A DNA stretch of 45,127 nucleotides from Defluviitaleaceae bacterium (GCA_009786685.1 WQRQ01000009.1:1-45127); one strand, 5' to 3'. Counted from the stretch's first letter, positions 8,116 through 15,358 are shown. Translations and numbers: made by a program. The notes: generated from the letters alone by a model not told the origin.

Positions 8116-9601
8116 GTTTTATACCCAGGATTTCCAGTTCGTTTGAGTTTAAGCCTACTCCGCGCAGCATTAGGCGATTACCTTTTAGGCTTTCTATGGA
8201 GTTTATCCCCATGCCACCCATCATTTCCTTTATTTCGTGTTTCCATGCGTTCATTAGGTTTATCAGGCGTTTGTGGGCGATTTCGGGGTTTAGGCGTTTT
8301 ACGAGGTGGGGGACTTGTGTGGCTATTCCCCAGTTGCATTTTCCGCCGTGGCAGCTTCTGCATAGATGACAACCGAATGCCAGCAGCACTGCCGAGCCGA
8401 TGTAGCAACAGTCTGCGCCCAGCGCAACGGCTTTTACAATGTCCGCGCTGCTGCGGATACTTCCGCCTACTATTAGGGATACGTTGTCGCGTATGCCCTC
8501 GTCGCGAAGGCGTTGGTCTACGCAGGCAAGGGCAAGCTCTATGGGAATACCAACATGGTCGCGCATACGAGTAGGCGCGGCTCCCGTGCCGCCACGGAAA
8601 CCGTCTATTGCGATAATATCCGCTCCGCTCCGCGCAATCCCGCTTGCGATTGCTGCGACGTTATGAACGGCGGCTATTTTTACGATTACGGGCTTTGTGT
8701 AGTCCGTTGCTTCTTTTAAGGAGAAAACAAGCTGGCGCAAGTCCTCGATGGAGTAAATATCATGGTGAGGCGCAGGCGAAATCGCGTCCGTGCCTTCGGG
8801 AATCATACGTGTGCGAGAGATGTCACCGACTATTTTCGCGCCCGGTAAATGGCCGCCTATGCCGGGTTTCGCGCCTTGCCCCATTTTTATTTCTATTGCC
8901 GAACCGCTGTTTAGGTATTCCGGATGAACGCCAAAACGCCCCGACGCCACTTGCACCACGGTGTTTTCTCCGTATTTGTACAGATTTTTATGAAGGCCGC
9001 CTTCGCCTGTGTTGTACATAATGCCAAGCTCTGCCGAGGCGCGTGCCATACTTTCGTGGGCGTTGTAGCTTATTGAGCCGTAGCTCATCGCGGAAAACAT
9101 CACGGGCATAGACAGGGATATTCTTGGGGGTAGGTTATTTACAATGTGACCGTTTTGGTCGCGCTCTATGTTGGTCGGCCTTGCGCCGAGATGTACTTTT
9201 GTTTCCATCGGCTCACGCAGGGGGTCTATGGACGGGTTTGTCACCTGTGACGCATTAAGCAGAATTTTATCAAAGTAAACGGGGTAATTTTCGGGATTTC
9301 CCATACTGGAAAGCAGCACCCCGCCGCTACCCGCTTGGCGATAGATTTCGTTTATGGTTTTGCCGCTCCAGTTTGCGTTTTGCTTGTAGGTGTTTCCGCT
9401 TTCTGTGATTTTTAGTGCGCGGGTGGGGCATAGTGCAACACAGCGATGGCAGTTTACGCATTTTGCATCGTCGGCTGTCATCGTGTTTTCTTCTTGCAAA
9501 AATTCGTGGGCTTCGTTGGCGCATTGCCGCTCGCATACGCGGCATGTTATACACTTGTTGGGGTTCCTTACAATCTCGTAATCAGGATAAATGAAATTCA
9601 T
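8102..9601 (-). CDS. Glutamate synthase, ferredoxin plus FMN synthase-domain subunit
   Basis: 499 residues. The N terminus carries two [4Fe-4S] motifs, CITCRVCERQCANEAH (about residue 17 on) and CVNCHRCVALCPTRAL (about residue 48 on). The rest is the TIM-barrel glutamate synthase domain with FSAMSYGSISYNAHE, YNTGEGGLHKNL, KMGQGAKPGIGGHLPG and IDGFRGGTGAAP (FMN/2-oxoglutarate site). C-terminal CHLCRSCHGGKCNWGIATQ matches the 3Fe-4S cysteine region. It makes two glutamates from 2-oxoglutarate and ammonia delivered from glutamine. ATG at 9601 overlaps the amidotransferase stop as TGATG, with GGGGGTGA upstream. It lacks GATase and GXGXG domains, which are encoded separately in this operon. Confidence 0.95.
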   Translation of the reverse strand: MNFIYPDYEIVRNPNKCITCRVCERQCANEAHEFLQEENTMTADDAKCVNCHRCVALCPTRALKITESGNTYKQNANWSGKTINEIYRQAGSGGVLLSSMGNPENYPVYFDKILLNASQVTNPSIDPLREPMETKVHLGARPTNIERDQNGHIVNNLPPRISLSMPVMFSAMSYGSISYNAHESMARASAELGIMYNTGEGGLHKNLYKYGENTVVQVASGRFGVHPEYLNSGSAIEIKMGQGAKPGIGGHLPGAKIVGDISRTRMIPEGTDAISPAPHHDIYSIEDLRQLVFSLKEATDYTKPVIVKIAAVHNVAAIASGIARSGADIIAIDGFRGGTGAAPTRMRDHVGIPIELALACVDQRLRDEGIRDNVSLIVGGSIRSSADIVKAVALGADCCYIGSAVLLAFGCHLCRSCHGGKCNWGIATQVPHLVKRLNPEIAHKRLINLMNAWKHEIKEMMGGMGINSIESLKGNRLMLRGVGLNSNELEILGIKHAGE

Positions 9602-10692
9602 CACGCTTCACCCCCGTTAAATTTTATTATTACAGGCTGGCCGCCCTTTGGGGCCCATACCTTTTCCAAATTTGGTTGGATTATGCGGATTGCGGCTTCT
9701 TCGCTGGCGATGTATACGGTGTCGCCGCTTTCGGCTACTACCATGCTGCGTAGTTTTAGCCTGTCGTTTAAGGCCATCAACCCGCCTTCGAAGCCCACCA
9801 GTATCGAAAAAGGCCCCGTTATAAGCTGCGCAGAAAACATTGCGCGTAAGTACTCATGTGTTTCGCGTTCTTTTTGCGGCATTTGTTCTATTGTCTGCCA
9901 AAAAGGTGCGGCGATTACCGAGGCGATTTCTTCGAATGCAAGGCCTTTTTTGCGATGAAGATAATCTATGATGTAGGTGATTACCTCTGTGTCGGTTTGC
10001 AGCGTGCATTTATAGCCATACATCTCGATTGCGCGGCGGTTTGCGTCGTAAGACGAGATTTCGCCGTTATGCACCACGGAGTAATCCAGCAATGCAAAGG
10101 GGTGCGCGCCGCCCCACCAACCGGGGGTGTTTGTGGGATAACGCCCATGTGCCGTAAAGCACCAGCCTTCGTATTCTTCCAATTTATAAAATCTGCCTAC
10201 ATCCTCGGGGTAGCCTACCGCTTTAAACACGCCCATGTTTTTTCCGCTGGAAAACACATATGCCCCATCTATCCGCGTATTTACACGAAAAACGCATTTT
10301 GCCGTAAACTCGCGCTCGCTTAGCTGACTATCCACCAGCTTTGTGGGTAAGGGCGTCACAAAATACCGCCAAATCAGCGGCTCATCTGTAATTTCCTTAA
10401 TTTTGCGCGTAGGAATTTTTGAAAGATTGATAATGTCAAAGTGCCTTTCCAAAAACTCCTCACAATCCCGCTTTACATTAATGGAGTCGTAAAATATGTG
10501 AAATGCGTAATAGTCCTTGTATTCGGGGTAAATACCATAAGCCGCAAAGCCGCCGCCCAAGCCGTTTGAGCGGTCGTGCATTATCCCGATGGATTTTATG
10601 ATATCCTCGCCGCTCATGCGCTTGCCGGATTTGTTTACTATCCCCGAAATCGCACAGCCCGATGGTATTCTTACTTCCCCTTCTTTTTTCAT
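9601..10692 (-). CDS. Glutamate synthase class II glutamine amidotransferase subunit
   Basis: 363 residues from the ATG at 10692, which has AAAGGGGA 8 nt upstream; an in-frame extension to 10752 runs into the leader and is rejected. The N terminus has IPSGCAISGIVN, where the cysteine near residue 13 is the expected nucleophile, and the body has CFTAHGRYPTNTPGWWGGAHPF and VVHNGEISSYDANR, hallmarks of class II glutaminase domains. It hydrolyses glutamine and channels ammonia to the FMN subunit encoded next. It is the first gene of the operon, downstream of a promoter and leader hairpin. PurF was considered but no phosphoribosyltransferase domain is present. Confidence 0.92.
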   Translation of the reverse strand: MKKEGEVRIPSGCAISGIVNKSGKRMSGEDIIKSIGIMHDRSNGLGGGFAAYGIYPEYKDYYAFHIFYDSINVKRDCEEFLERHFDIINLSKIPTRKIKEITDEPLIWRYFVTPLPTKLVDSQLSEREFTAKCVFRVNTRIDGAYVFSSGKNMGVFKAVGYPEDVGRFYKLEEYEGWCFTAHGRYPTNTPGWWGGAHPFALLDYSVVHNGEISSYDANRRAIEMYGYKCTLQTDTEVITYIIDYLHRKKGLAFEEIASVIAAPFWQTIEQMPQKERETHEYLRAMFSAQLITGPFSILVGFEGGLMALNDRLKLRSMVVAESGDTVYIASEEAAIRIIQPNLEKVWAPKGGQPVIIKFNGGEA

Positions 10693-10718
10693 ATAAAAAT
10701 CCCCTTTGTTTTTCATAT

Positions 10719-10733
10719 GCAACCACAGGTTGC
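10719..10733 (-). other. Small hairpin before the amidotransferase gene
   Basis: GCAACC-ACA-GGTTGC, a perfect 6-bp stem with a 3-nt loop, lies between the leader terminator-like hairpin and the ribosome-binding site. It may be part of the leader fold. Confidence 0.4.
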
Positions 10734-10737
10734 ACGC

Positions 10738-10795
10738 AAAAAAGGCGTCCACCGCATAGTGTCCCTCACGTGAATACCGTACGGCGAACGCCTTT
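10738..10795 (-). promoter_or_regulatory. Leader hairpin with U-tract (probable attenuator) of the nitrogen/purine operon
   Basis: On the minus strand AAAGGCGT (10795-10788) pairs with ACGCCTTT (10748-10741) and is followed by TTTTTT to 10738, the form of an intrinsic terminator. The 39-nt interior folds further: CCGTA with TGCGG, then GGT with ACT and TTC with GGA, giving a rod with 1x1 mismatches and an ACGTGAG loop. It begins a few nucleotides after the predicted transcription start and ends 45 nt before the first gene. A terminator there implies read-through control by an RNA-binding antiterminator or ligand. No known riboswitch consensus was matched with confidence. Confidence 0.6.
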
Positions 10796-10810
10796 GTTCA
10801 TCCATCGGGT

Positions 10811-10839
10811 AGTATAAATTATTGCGAAAAAAAAAGCAA
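10811..10839 (-). promoter_or_regulatory. Promoter of the glutamate synthase/purine/glmS/glnA operon
   Basis: TTGCTT (10839-10834), a 17-bp spacer and TATACT (10816-10811) on the minus strand fit a vegetative sigma-A promoter. The start would be near 10804, just before the leader hairpin. Confidence 0.6.
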
Positions 10840-10928
10840 GGATTTTTCATAAAAACGATTAAGTTCTACATCGTCTCCCTTTTTCATATATATAAGCTAA
10901 CGCTATATTATAAGGGAGGGCCACTTCT

Positions 10929-11195
10929 GTGAAAACCTATATAGAAGAACGGGCCGTAGAAGTAGCAAATTTTATCATCAGTTCCAACGCAACCGTACGC
11001 GAAACCGCCAAAAAGTTTGGCATAAGCAAATCCACTGTACATAAGGATGTAACAGAAAGACTAACAAAAATAAATCCAAACTTGGCGGGCGAGGCGCGTC
11101 GGGTGCTGGAAGTAAACAAGTCCGAGCGTCACATACGCGGCGGAATGGCGACAAAAGAGAAGTACCTACAACACACACCATTTAAAAAGCTGTAA
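10929..11195 (+). CDS. spoIIID: Stage III sporulation protein D, transcription factor
   Basis: 88 residues, the usual size. SpoIIID is a small DNA-binding protein of the mother cell that activates and represses sigma-E genes and helps switch to sigma-K. The central helix-turn-helix reads TVRETAKKFGISKSTVHKDV (about residues 22-41), followed by the typical basic tail with SERHIRGGMATKEKY. GTG start at 10929 with AAGGGAGGG 8 nt upstream. It is divergent from the nitrogen operon and ends in a shared terminator. The 73 bp directly upstream are AT-rich, with no sigma-E promoter I can defend. It shows that the organism belongs to a sporulating lineage. Confidence 0.95.
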   Translation: MKTYIEERAVEVANFIISSNATVRETAKKFGISKSTVHKDVTERLTKINPNLAGEARRVLEVNKSERHIRGGMATKEKYLQHTPFKKL

Positions 11196-11206
11196 ATAAA
11201 AAAGAT

Positions 11207-11247
11207 AAAACGGCCCGACATTGTTTTTAAAATGCCGAGCCGTTTTT
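11207..11247. terminator. Bidirectional terminator between spoIIID and the DUF4340 gene
   Basis: AAAACGGC at 11207-11214 pairs with GCCGTTTT at 11239-11246. The stem continues inward with two mismatches to a loop around 11222-11231. T runs on both strands suit both convergent genes. Confidence 0.8.
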
Positions 11248-11262
11248 CTATTGAGACACGCC

Positions 11263-12696
11263 CTAAAGCAGCCCTTCAATAAACGAAATCAAACGCTCCA
11301 CCGCACGGCGATTTGTGACAAACATAGCCGCGTCGCTATCTCCGCCCACCGCAAAAAAATTCGCATTAAAATCATAGAATCGCAACTGAAAATCGGGACT
11401 GTCAAAGCGGTGGTAGGTGATAATAACCTCCGGCTCGCCTTCCGGGTAAAACGGCTCGATATCGGCGTCGGCGAGCAGGCTAATCGCATGAAAGTACGCC
11501 GTTCGGAAATCATCCGCGTCTACGCTCTGCCCGTTAATTGTCGGCTCTATGTCAAAGGTATCGGGAATGTGATTCATGGTAAGTGTAAAGCTTCGCGCCC
11601 CTGCTTCTATAGTCAGCATTTCCACATCCGCAATATGAATAAGCGCGAGAAAACGGTCCGCGATATCCAGTGGGTTTATGCCCATTACCGTAGCGGGGTG
11701 TTCTCGCTCGGCTATAAAAACATGCGGCCGCCCGACAACCTTTACATAGATAAATTCCATGCCGCCATGGGTAAAGCTATCTCCGAATTTCAAATGCACA
11801 TCGTTTCCGCCATGCCATGTGATAAATTCGAATTCTAAAACAGGCTCATCCAGCCCAAATACCGCGAGGCTTTGCGGTGTTACCTCCGCAACCTCGCGCA
11901 AACGCACCTGCGTCATAGGGTGTATTATCTGCTCAATCAACCTCGAAGTGCTAAGCTGCAAGCCAAAAAACGGCTCATGCATTACCAAATGCTCGCCCCC
12001 CAACTCGGGTATAAGTCCATCCAGCGGGTGTGCTGGCATATCTGCGGTACGCATAGCAAGCACAACAGGCGGCTTACCCGCCTCGGTAACCCGAATATAA
12101 ACAGCCTCCTCGATATGAATAAGCGGCAAAGTCAAATCAATCATATCCGCAACATCAGTCAGCAACCGCTCGCCCAAAACCAAGCTAATCAAATAAATAG
12201 CAGGGTCGTCGTCAATCATCAAAAAATAAAATTGGTAATCAATGGTGGCACTGCCCAGTCTAAGTGTATGAGTGCTACCGTCATCAAAAAACGACGTAAC
12301 GGTAAGCAAAGGCGGCGCAAGCCCAAATTCCGCAAGCTCCACCTCCGTAGCGTCCTCGTGCGCAACATCCAACGCCGCCAAAAGCCAAGCAGGACGCACC
12401 TTATCCCGCGCAGCATGGATATCAAGAACAAAACCTTCCGCCTCCGAATGCGCCCACTGAATGCGCCCCATTTCATCCAAAAAAGGCGTCATATACTCCC
12501 GCGCCCCATCGTAAGAAAACTCAACCCGCACAACCTCGCTCTCTTTACGCTGCAACAACTGCACAGCACTAGGCGGCGGAGCCTCCGGCGTTACCTCACC
12601 GGGACGGTGCACCGCCCAAAAATACGCAAAAAGCATAAGCGCGATAACGGCCAGCGTTATGGATAAATTAACGATACGTTGTGTTTTTCTGCTCAT
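11263..12696 (-). CDS. DUF4340-domain membrane-anchored protein
   Basis: 477 residues. One N-terminal transmembrane helix (about residues 10-30, LSITLAVIALMLFAYFW) is followed by a long extracytoplasmic domain with repeated beta-type units such as VVRVEFSYDGAREYM and LTVTSFFDDGSTHTLRLG. This is the layout of DUF4340 proteins, which in many bacteria are encoded next to a GldG-like protein and ABC subunits. The last member of that set here, the GldG-like gene, lies 2.7 kb upstream on the same strand, separated by an inserted cassette. ATG start with AGGGAG upstream, 1 nt after the VOC gene. Function unknown; gliding or surface export roles are known only from distant Bacteroidetes Gld systems. 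Confidence 0.75.
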   Translation of the reverse strand: MSRKTQRIVNLSITLAVIALMLFAYFWAVHRPGEVTPEAPPPSAVQLLQRKESEVVRVEFSYDGAREYMTPFLDEMGRIQWAHSEAEGFVLDIHAARDKVRPAWLLAALDVAHEDATEVELAEFGLAPPLLTVTSFFDDGSTHTLRLGSATIDYQFYFLMIDDDPAIYLISLVLGERLLTDVADMIDLTLPLIHIEEAVYIRVTEAGKPPVVLAMRTADMPAHPLDGLIPELGGEHLVMHEPFFGLQLSTSRLIEQIIHPMTQVRLREVAEVTPQSLAVFGLDEPVLEFEFITWHGGNDVHLKFGDSFTHGGMEFIYVKVVGRPHVFIAEREHPATVMGINPLDIADRFLALIHIADVEMLTIEAGARSFTLTMNHIPDTFDIEPTINGQSVDADDFRTAYFHAISLLADADIEPFYPEGEPEVIITYHRFDSPDFQLRFYDFNANFFAVGGDSDAAMFVTNRRAVERLISFIEGLL

Positions 12697-12697
12697 T

Positions 12698-13072
12698 TTA
12701 GCAACTCCCTACCATAAAACCCCACCAAATACCAAGCTTGTCCGCAAAGTTACCAACAAGCGCGCTATATGGCGTCGTAACAAAAGGATGGCCGTCCTCG
12801 CCGTCCTTTTTCAAAACATCGTAACAAGCCAGCAGCTCCTCCGCAGTCGTAAACGTCACAATCAAATGCACAGGAAAATCGGACGCACCTTCCCTCCCCG
12901 CAAAAAATTCATTGTCATTAAGGTACACCGTCTGCCCGTGGATTTTCATGTTGGCGTGGTTGATACATTTATCACCACGGTCAATGCCGTCGGCCTTGGT
13001 GTTAAATGCTTTCTCGTACAAGGCAATTGCCTTTTCGCATTCTCCGTTAAAATGTAAGTGTGGTATAACCAT
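12698..13072 (-). CDS. VOC (glyoxalase/PhnB-like) family protein
   Basis: 124 residues. MVIPHLHFNGECEKAIALYE and GDKCINHANMKIHGQTVYLND, with TFTTAEELLACYDVLKKDG and a C-terminal GNFADKLGIWWGFMV, follow the PhnB/YjdN-type pattern in the vicinal oxygen chelate superfamily. Members bind small molecules or metals; the reaction cannot be predicted. It sits 3 nt after the DUF3990 gene and 1 nt before the DUF4340 gene, so it is co-transcribed with the cassette. Confidence 0.85.
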   Translation of the reverse strand: MVIPHLHFNGECEKAIALYEKAFNTKADGIDRGDKCINHANMKIHGQTVYLNDNEFFAGREGASDFPVHLIVTFTTAEELLACYDVLKKDGEDGHPFVTTPYSALVGNFADKLGIWWGFMVGSC

Positions 13073-13075
13073 AGA

Positions 13076-13609
13076 TTATAAACATCTCCATTCCGACCAT
13101 TCGCTATTCATCAACTGCTCCTGATACCAAATAGCAGCGATGTCAATATATTTTAATGCGTGAGGGGAGTGCAGGCTCACTTGTAGTGCATTAGGCAGGG
13201 CTTTCACTCGTGAGATAGCTTCTTCTGCGGTGGTTTTTCTTTTTATGTAATCTTCCACGACAAAATTAACCTTATCATTTGCAATAGGACCTCGTACGAT
13301 ACCGTGTGTGTGACGCAGTTTATTTTCCGGCTCTCCTTTGCGCCTGTTATCCCGCACAAAGTTTAGCCATGCTAGCGATGGCACGTCAAAGACGAGAGGG
13401 TTTACTTTCTTATCAAAGAATACGCTATCATCCAATGAATATTTCATCACAACGGGTATGCCGGAAAACGCGGCCCGGCTTTTTGCCCAGCGTTGTGCCA
13501 CGCCAAGGTCGCTGCCTAAATAAAAACCTTGCCCAAAGTCCGTGCGGTGACGGCCTTTTACTAAGTCTATTTCATGTATTATTTGCGTTGTGCCGTGGAA
13601 TAGTTCCAT
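13076..13609 (-). CDS. DUF3990 protein, ADP-ribosyltransferase-like putative toxin
   Basis: 177 residues. The N terminus MELFHGTTQIIHEIDL followed by TDFGQGFYLGSDLGVAQRWA matches the DUF3990 pattern. HGT, then FGxGFY with WA, resembles the NAD-binding core of ADP-ribosyltransferases. NDKVNFVVEDY, then ALQVSLHSPHALKYI in the C-terminal third, is also typical. It begins 1 nt after the stop of the small DUF3791 gene with no strong ribosome-binding site, so translation is probably coupled. DUF3791/DUF3990 gene pairs recur in gut Firmicutes and have the look of toxin-antitoxin modules. The enzymatic activity is inferred from fold resemblance only. Confidence 0.8.
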   Translation of the reverse strand: MELFHGTTQIIHEIDLVKGRHRTDFGQGFYLGSDLGVAQRWAKSRAAFSGIPVVMKYSLDDSVFFDKKVNPLVFDVPSLAWLNFVRDNRRKGEPENKLRHTHGIVRGPIANDKVNFVVEDYIKRKTTAEEAISRVKALPNALQVSLHSPHALKYIDIAAIWYQEQLMNSEWSEWRCL

Positions 13610-13610
13610 T

Positions 13611-13826
13611 TTAAACCGCCTGTGCGCTTGCCAACTCGGAAGTCAGTAGCTCCGCCATATATTCAAATCCCTGCGTATGAAATGAATCGTAACCGGCCAA
13701 CACCTTCTCAACAAAGCCATGCTGCTCCAATAGACGTGTTGTTTCTGTCACGGGTTTTTGCAACGCGTCAGCAGTGTACTGCATTACATGTACCAGCCAC
13801 ACCGCCCTATCTGCTTCTGTATGCAT
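13611..13826 (-). CDS. DUF3791 small protein, putative partner or antitoxin of the DUF3990 protein
   Basis: 71 residues from the ATG at 13826. An in-frame GTG at 13835 overlaps the AGGAGGT ribosome-binding site (13834-13840), which decides the start. The all-helical pattern AVWLVHVMQYTADALQKPV, LLEQHGFVEKVLAGYDSFHT and QGFEYMAELL matches DUF3791, where an HTQG element is characteristic. It is immediately upstream of the DUF3990 gene, as in other genomes, and probably forms a complex with that protein. Short length and order (small gene first) suit an antitoxin. Confidence 0.8.
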   Translation of the reverse strand: MHTEADRAVWLVHVMQYTADALQKPVTETTRLLEQHGFVEKVLAGYDSFHTQGFEYMAELLTSELASAQAV

Positions 13827-13888
13827 TAACCACACCTCCTACCTACAGCGTATTGATAATTATATCACGGTCATAATTACACTGTCCA

Positions 13889-14485
13889 TCAATTGCACCA
13901 AATCCCAATCCCTGCCTCATACACTGCTCTCAAATGCCTATCCCAATTTCTCTTCCGCAATTCCATATTAAATGTTGATGTCCCATCCAGCACAATCAAT
14001 TCCTTCTCTTTTACCCTGTCGTAAAGCCTATCACTTAACATCGCCGTTTTTATGCTCTCATATTGCCCTGTATCCTTAATCTGCTCTATCGGATTTCCTG
14101 CAATGCAAATCACAAGCCCTTTCTCCAAGGTTTTCATAGTCCTATTATCGCCATACGCAAAACCATATGTCCAAACACGGTCAAACCAGCCCTTTAGCTT
14201 TGCAGGGACATCCGCCCAAAACACGGGATAAATAAACACAATCACATCGCACAAATTTATTTTAGCCTGCTCCGCCGCCACATCATCAGACATAGGTAAA
14301 TCCGCAACACAGGCGGATTCACGGATATACTCCCCTTCGCTCATATCCGTCCTAAAATCCATCTTATACAAATCGGAAATAACATAACTATGCCCCGCGT
14401 CCGTAAGCCCCTCAATAAACCTATCCCTCACACATCGCGTAAAAGAATCCTCACTTGGATGGGCATAAACAATTAACACCTTCAC
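13889..14485 (-). CDS. Flavodoxin-fold NAD(P)H quinone reductase family protein
   Basis: 198 residues of the Flavodoxin_2/NQO1-like family. MKVLIVYAHPSEDSFTRCV is the FMN/FAD phosphate-binding start, and DVIVFIYPVFWADVPAKLKGWFDRVWTYGFAY is the family signature region split around the flavin ring. It probably reduces quinones or nitro/azo compounds by two electrons with NAD(P)H. GTG start at 14485 overlaps the NUDIX stop as GTGA, with GGGGG upstream. The pair is translationally coupled and could form a small detoxification unit. Confidence 0.88.
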   Translation of the reverse strand: MKVLIVYAHPSEDSFTRCVRDRFIEGLTDAGHSYVISDLYKMDFRTDMSEGEYIRESACVADLPMSDDVAAEQAKINLCDVIVFIYPVFWADVPAKLKGWFDRVWTYGFAYGDNRTMKTLEKGLVICIAGNPIEQIKDTGQYESIKTAMLSDRLYDRVKEKELIVLDGTSTFNMELRKRNWDRHLRAVYEAGIGIWCN

Positions 14486-14946
14486 CTATAAACCCCCATC
14501 TTCCCATCAAAAAAATCATTAATCGCGTCCATATGCTGCTGCGCAAACAATGGCGGCAAGCTATCCCTGGCAAAAAACTTCAAATCAAATGTCTCCACCC
14601 CATCCGCAAACAATGTCCCGCCTACAATATTCCCCTTAAACACATAACAAATAGCCTGCGCCTTATCGCCATTAGAATACTCAAAACAATATTTAGAATA
14701 AACCCCGACCAGATATTCCATCTCCACATCCAGCCCCGTTTCCTCTTTCACTTCCCTGATTGCGGCTTCCTCAATAGACTCCCCGACCTCAAGCGCACCA
14801 CCCGGAAAGCCCCAAATATCTTCTGTACCGCTCCGCTTTTGAAGCAACAACTCACCATTATCATTAACCAAGCAAGCACCCGAAAAATTCAAGATAATCC
14901 TATCATGCCCTACCTTACCCCGTATCCACTTAATATAATCGCGCAT
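14482..14946 (-). CDS. NUDIX hydrolase
   Basis: 154 residues. The Nudix box GX5EX7REUXEEXGU is complete: GGALEVGESIEEAA followed by IREVKEETGLDVE (about residues 49-75). LLQKRSGTEDIWGFPGGA precedes it. It hydrolyses nucleoside-diphosphate-linked compounds; the substrate is unknown. ATG with GGGAGGG upstream. It is the first gene of the cassette downstream of the nested inverted repeat and overlaps the quinone reductase gene by 4 nt. Confidence 0.93.
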   Translation of the reverse strand: MRDYIKWIRGKVGHDRIILNFSGACLVNDNGELLLQKRSGTEDIWGFPGGALEVGESIEEAAIREVKEETGLDVEMEYLVGVYSKYCFEYSNGDKAQAICYVFKGNIVGGTLFADGVETFDLKFFARDSLPPLFAQQHMDAINDFFDGKMGVYR

Positions 14947-15059
14947 ACCATCCCTCCCGAATTTTTGATGTTTTTGAAAAAACCGCTCCAGCCCATATGA
15001 TTACAGGGCTTTTCGGCATTTACCATTTTTTACTTGTTTTTTTGGTTAAAAGCATGACA

Positions 15060-15093
15060 CCCCGCATAATCACGGCCTTGCCGGGGTTTTTTT
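15060..15093 (+). terminator. Terminator-like hairpin without an upstream plus-strand gene
   Basis: CCCCG (15060-15064) pairs with CGGGG (15082-15086), followed by seven T residues. No plus-strand gene precedes it, so it may be a remnant or terminate antisense transcription. Confidence 0.45.
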
Positions 15094-15127
15094 ATCGGTA
15101 TAACCACCCCCGCTCGACACTAACCCA

Positions 15128-15345
15128 ATTTTGTCCGTGTTGCATCCGTGCGGGATTATTTTGCCTATCCTTAGGGGTCGTCCACTCATCATGTAGCTCA
15201 GCGGAGGGGATTCTTTCGGAGGATTTTCACGTACTGCCGGAGAAAGATTCCCCTCCGCTGAACTCCCAATTTTCATAAGCGGGCGTACACTCTTCTTAAC
15301 GTAAAAGGCGAAATAATCCCGCACGGCGGGTGTAACGCAGCATAG
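15128..15345. repeat. Nested inverted-repeat (MITE-like) element
   Basis: Outer arms 15145-15164 (CCGTGCGGGATTATTTTGCC) and 15308-15327 are inverted repeats of 20 nt with one mismatch, with weaker similarity beyond. Inner arms 15198-15217 (TCAGCGGAGGGGATTCTTTC) and 15242-15261 are also 20 nt with one mismatch. The element looks like two inverted copies of an ~85-nt unit and carries no transposase. A reading frame across it has no conserved protein pattern. Confidence 0.65.
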
Positions 15346-15358
15346 TAGGGCAGGGGTG

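Larger units (their letters stand above)
14947..15358. other. 412-bp gene-free stretch with repeats
   Basis: No credible gene is present. It holds two degenerate copies of a short repeat (14967-15005 and 15036-15075), a plus-strand terminator-like hairpin (15060-15093) and a nested inverted repeat (about 15128-15345). It marks the junction where the cassette interrupts the Gld-type ABC operon. Confidence 0.7.

Noticed and set aside
10738-10804. Glutamine, ZTP or purine riboswitch, or two-hexaloop ANTAR target
   Set aside because: The hairpin is clear, but I could not place the conserved bases of these classes; the apical loop ACGTGAG lacks G at the expected fourth position.
10861-10911. Sigma-E promoter for spoIIID
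   Set aside because: TCATATA at 10884-10890 fits a -35, but the only -10-like element would start transcription inside the ribosome-binding site.
11872-12666. 264-residue plus-strand reading frame
   Set aside because: Arg/Gln/Asn/His-rich composition typical of the antisense of the DUF4340 gene; no start signal.
14455-15000. 181-residue plus-strand reading frame
   Set aside because: It is antisense to the NUDIX gene, which has a complete Nudix box and proper start signals.
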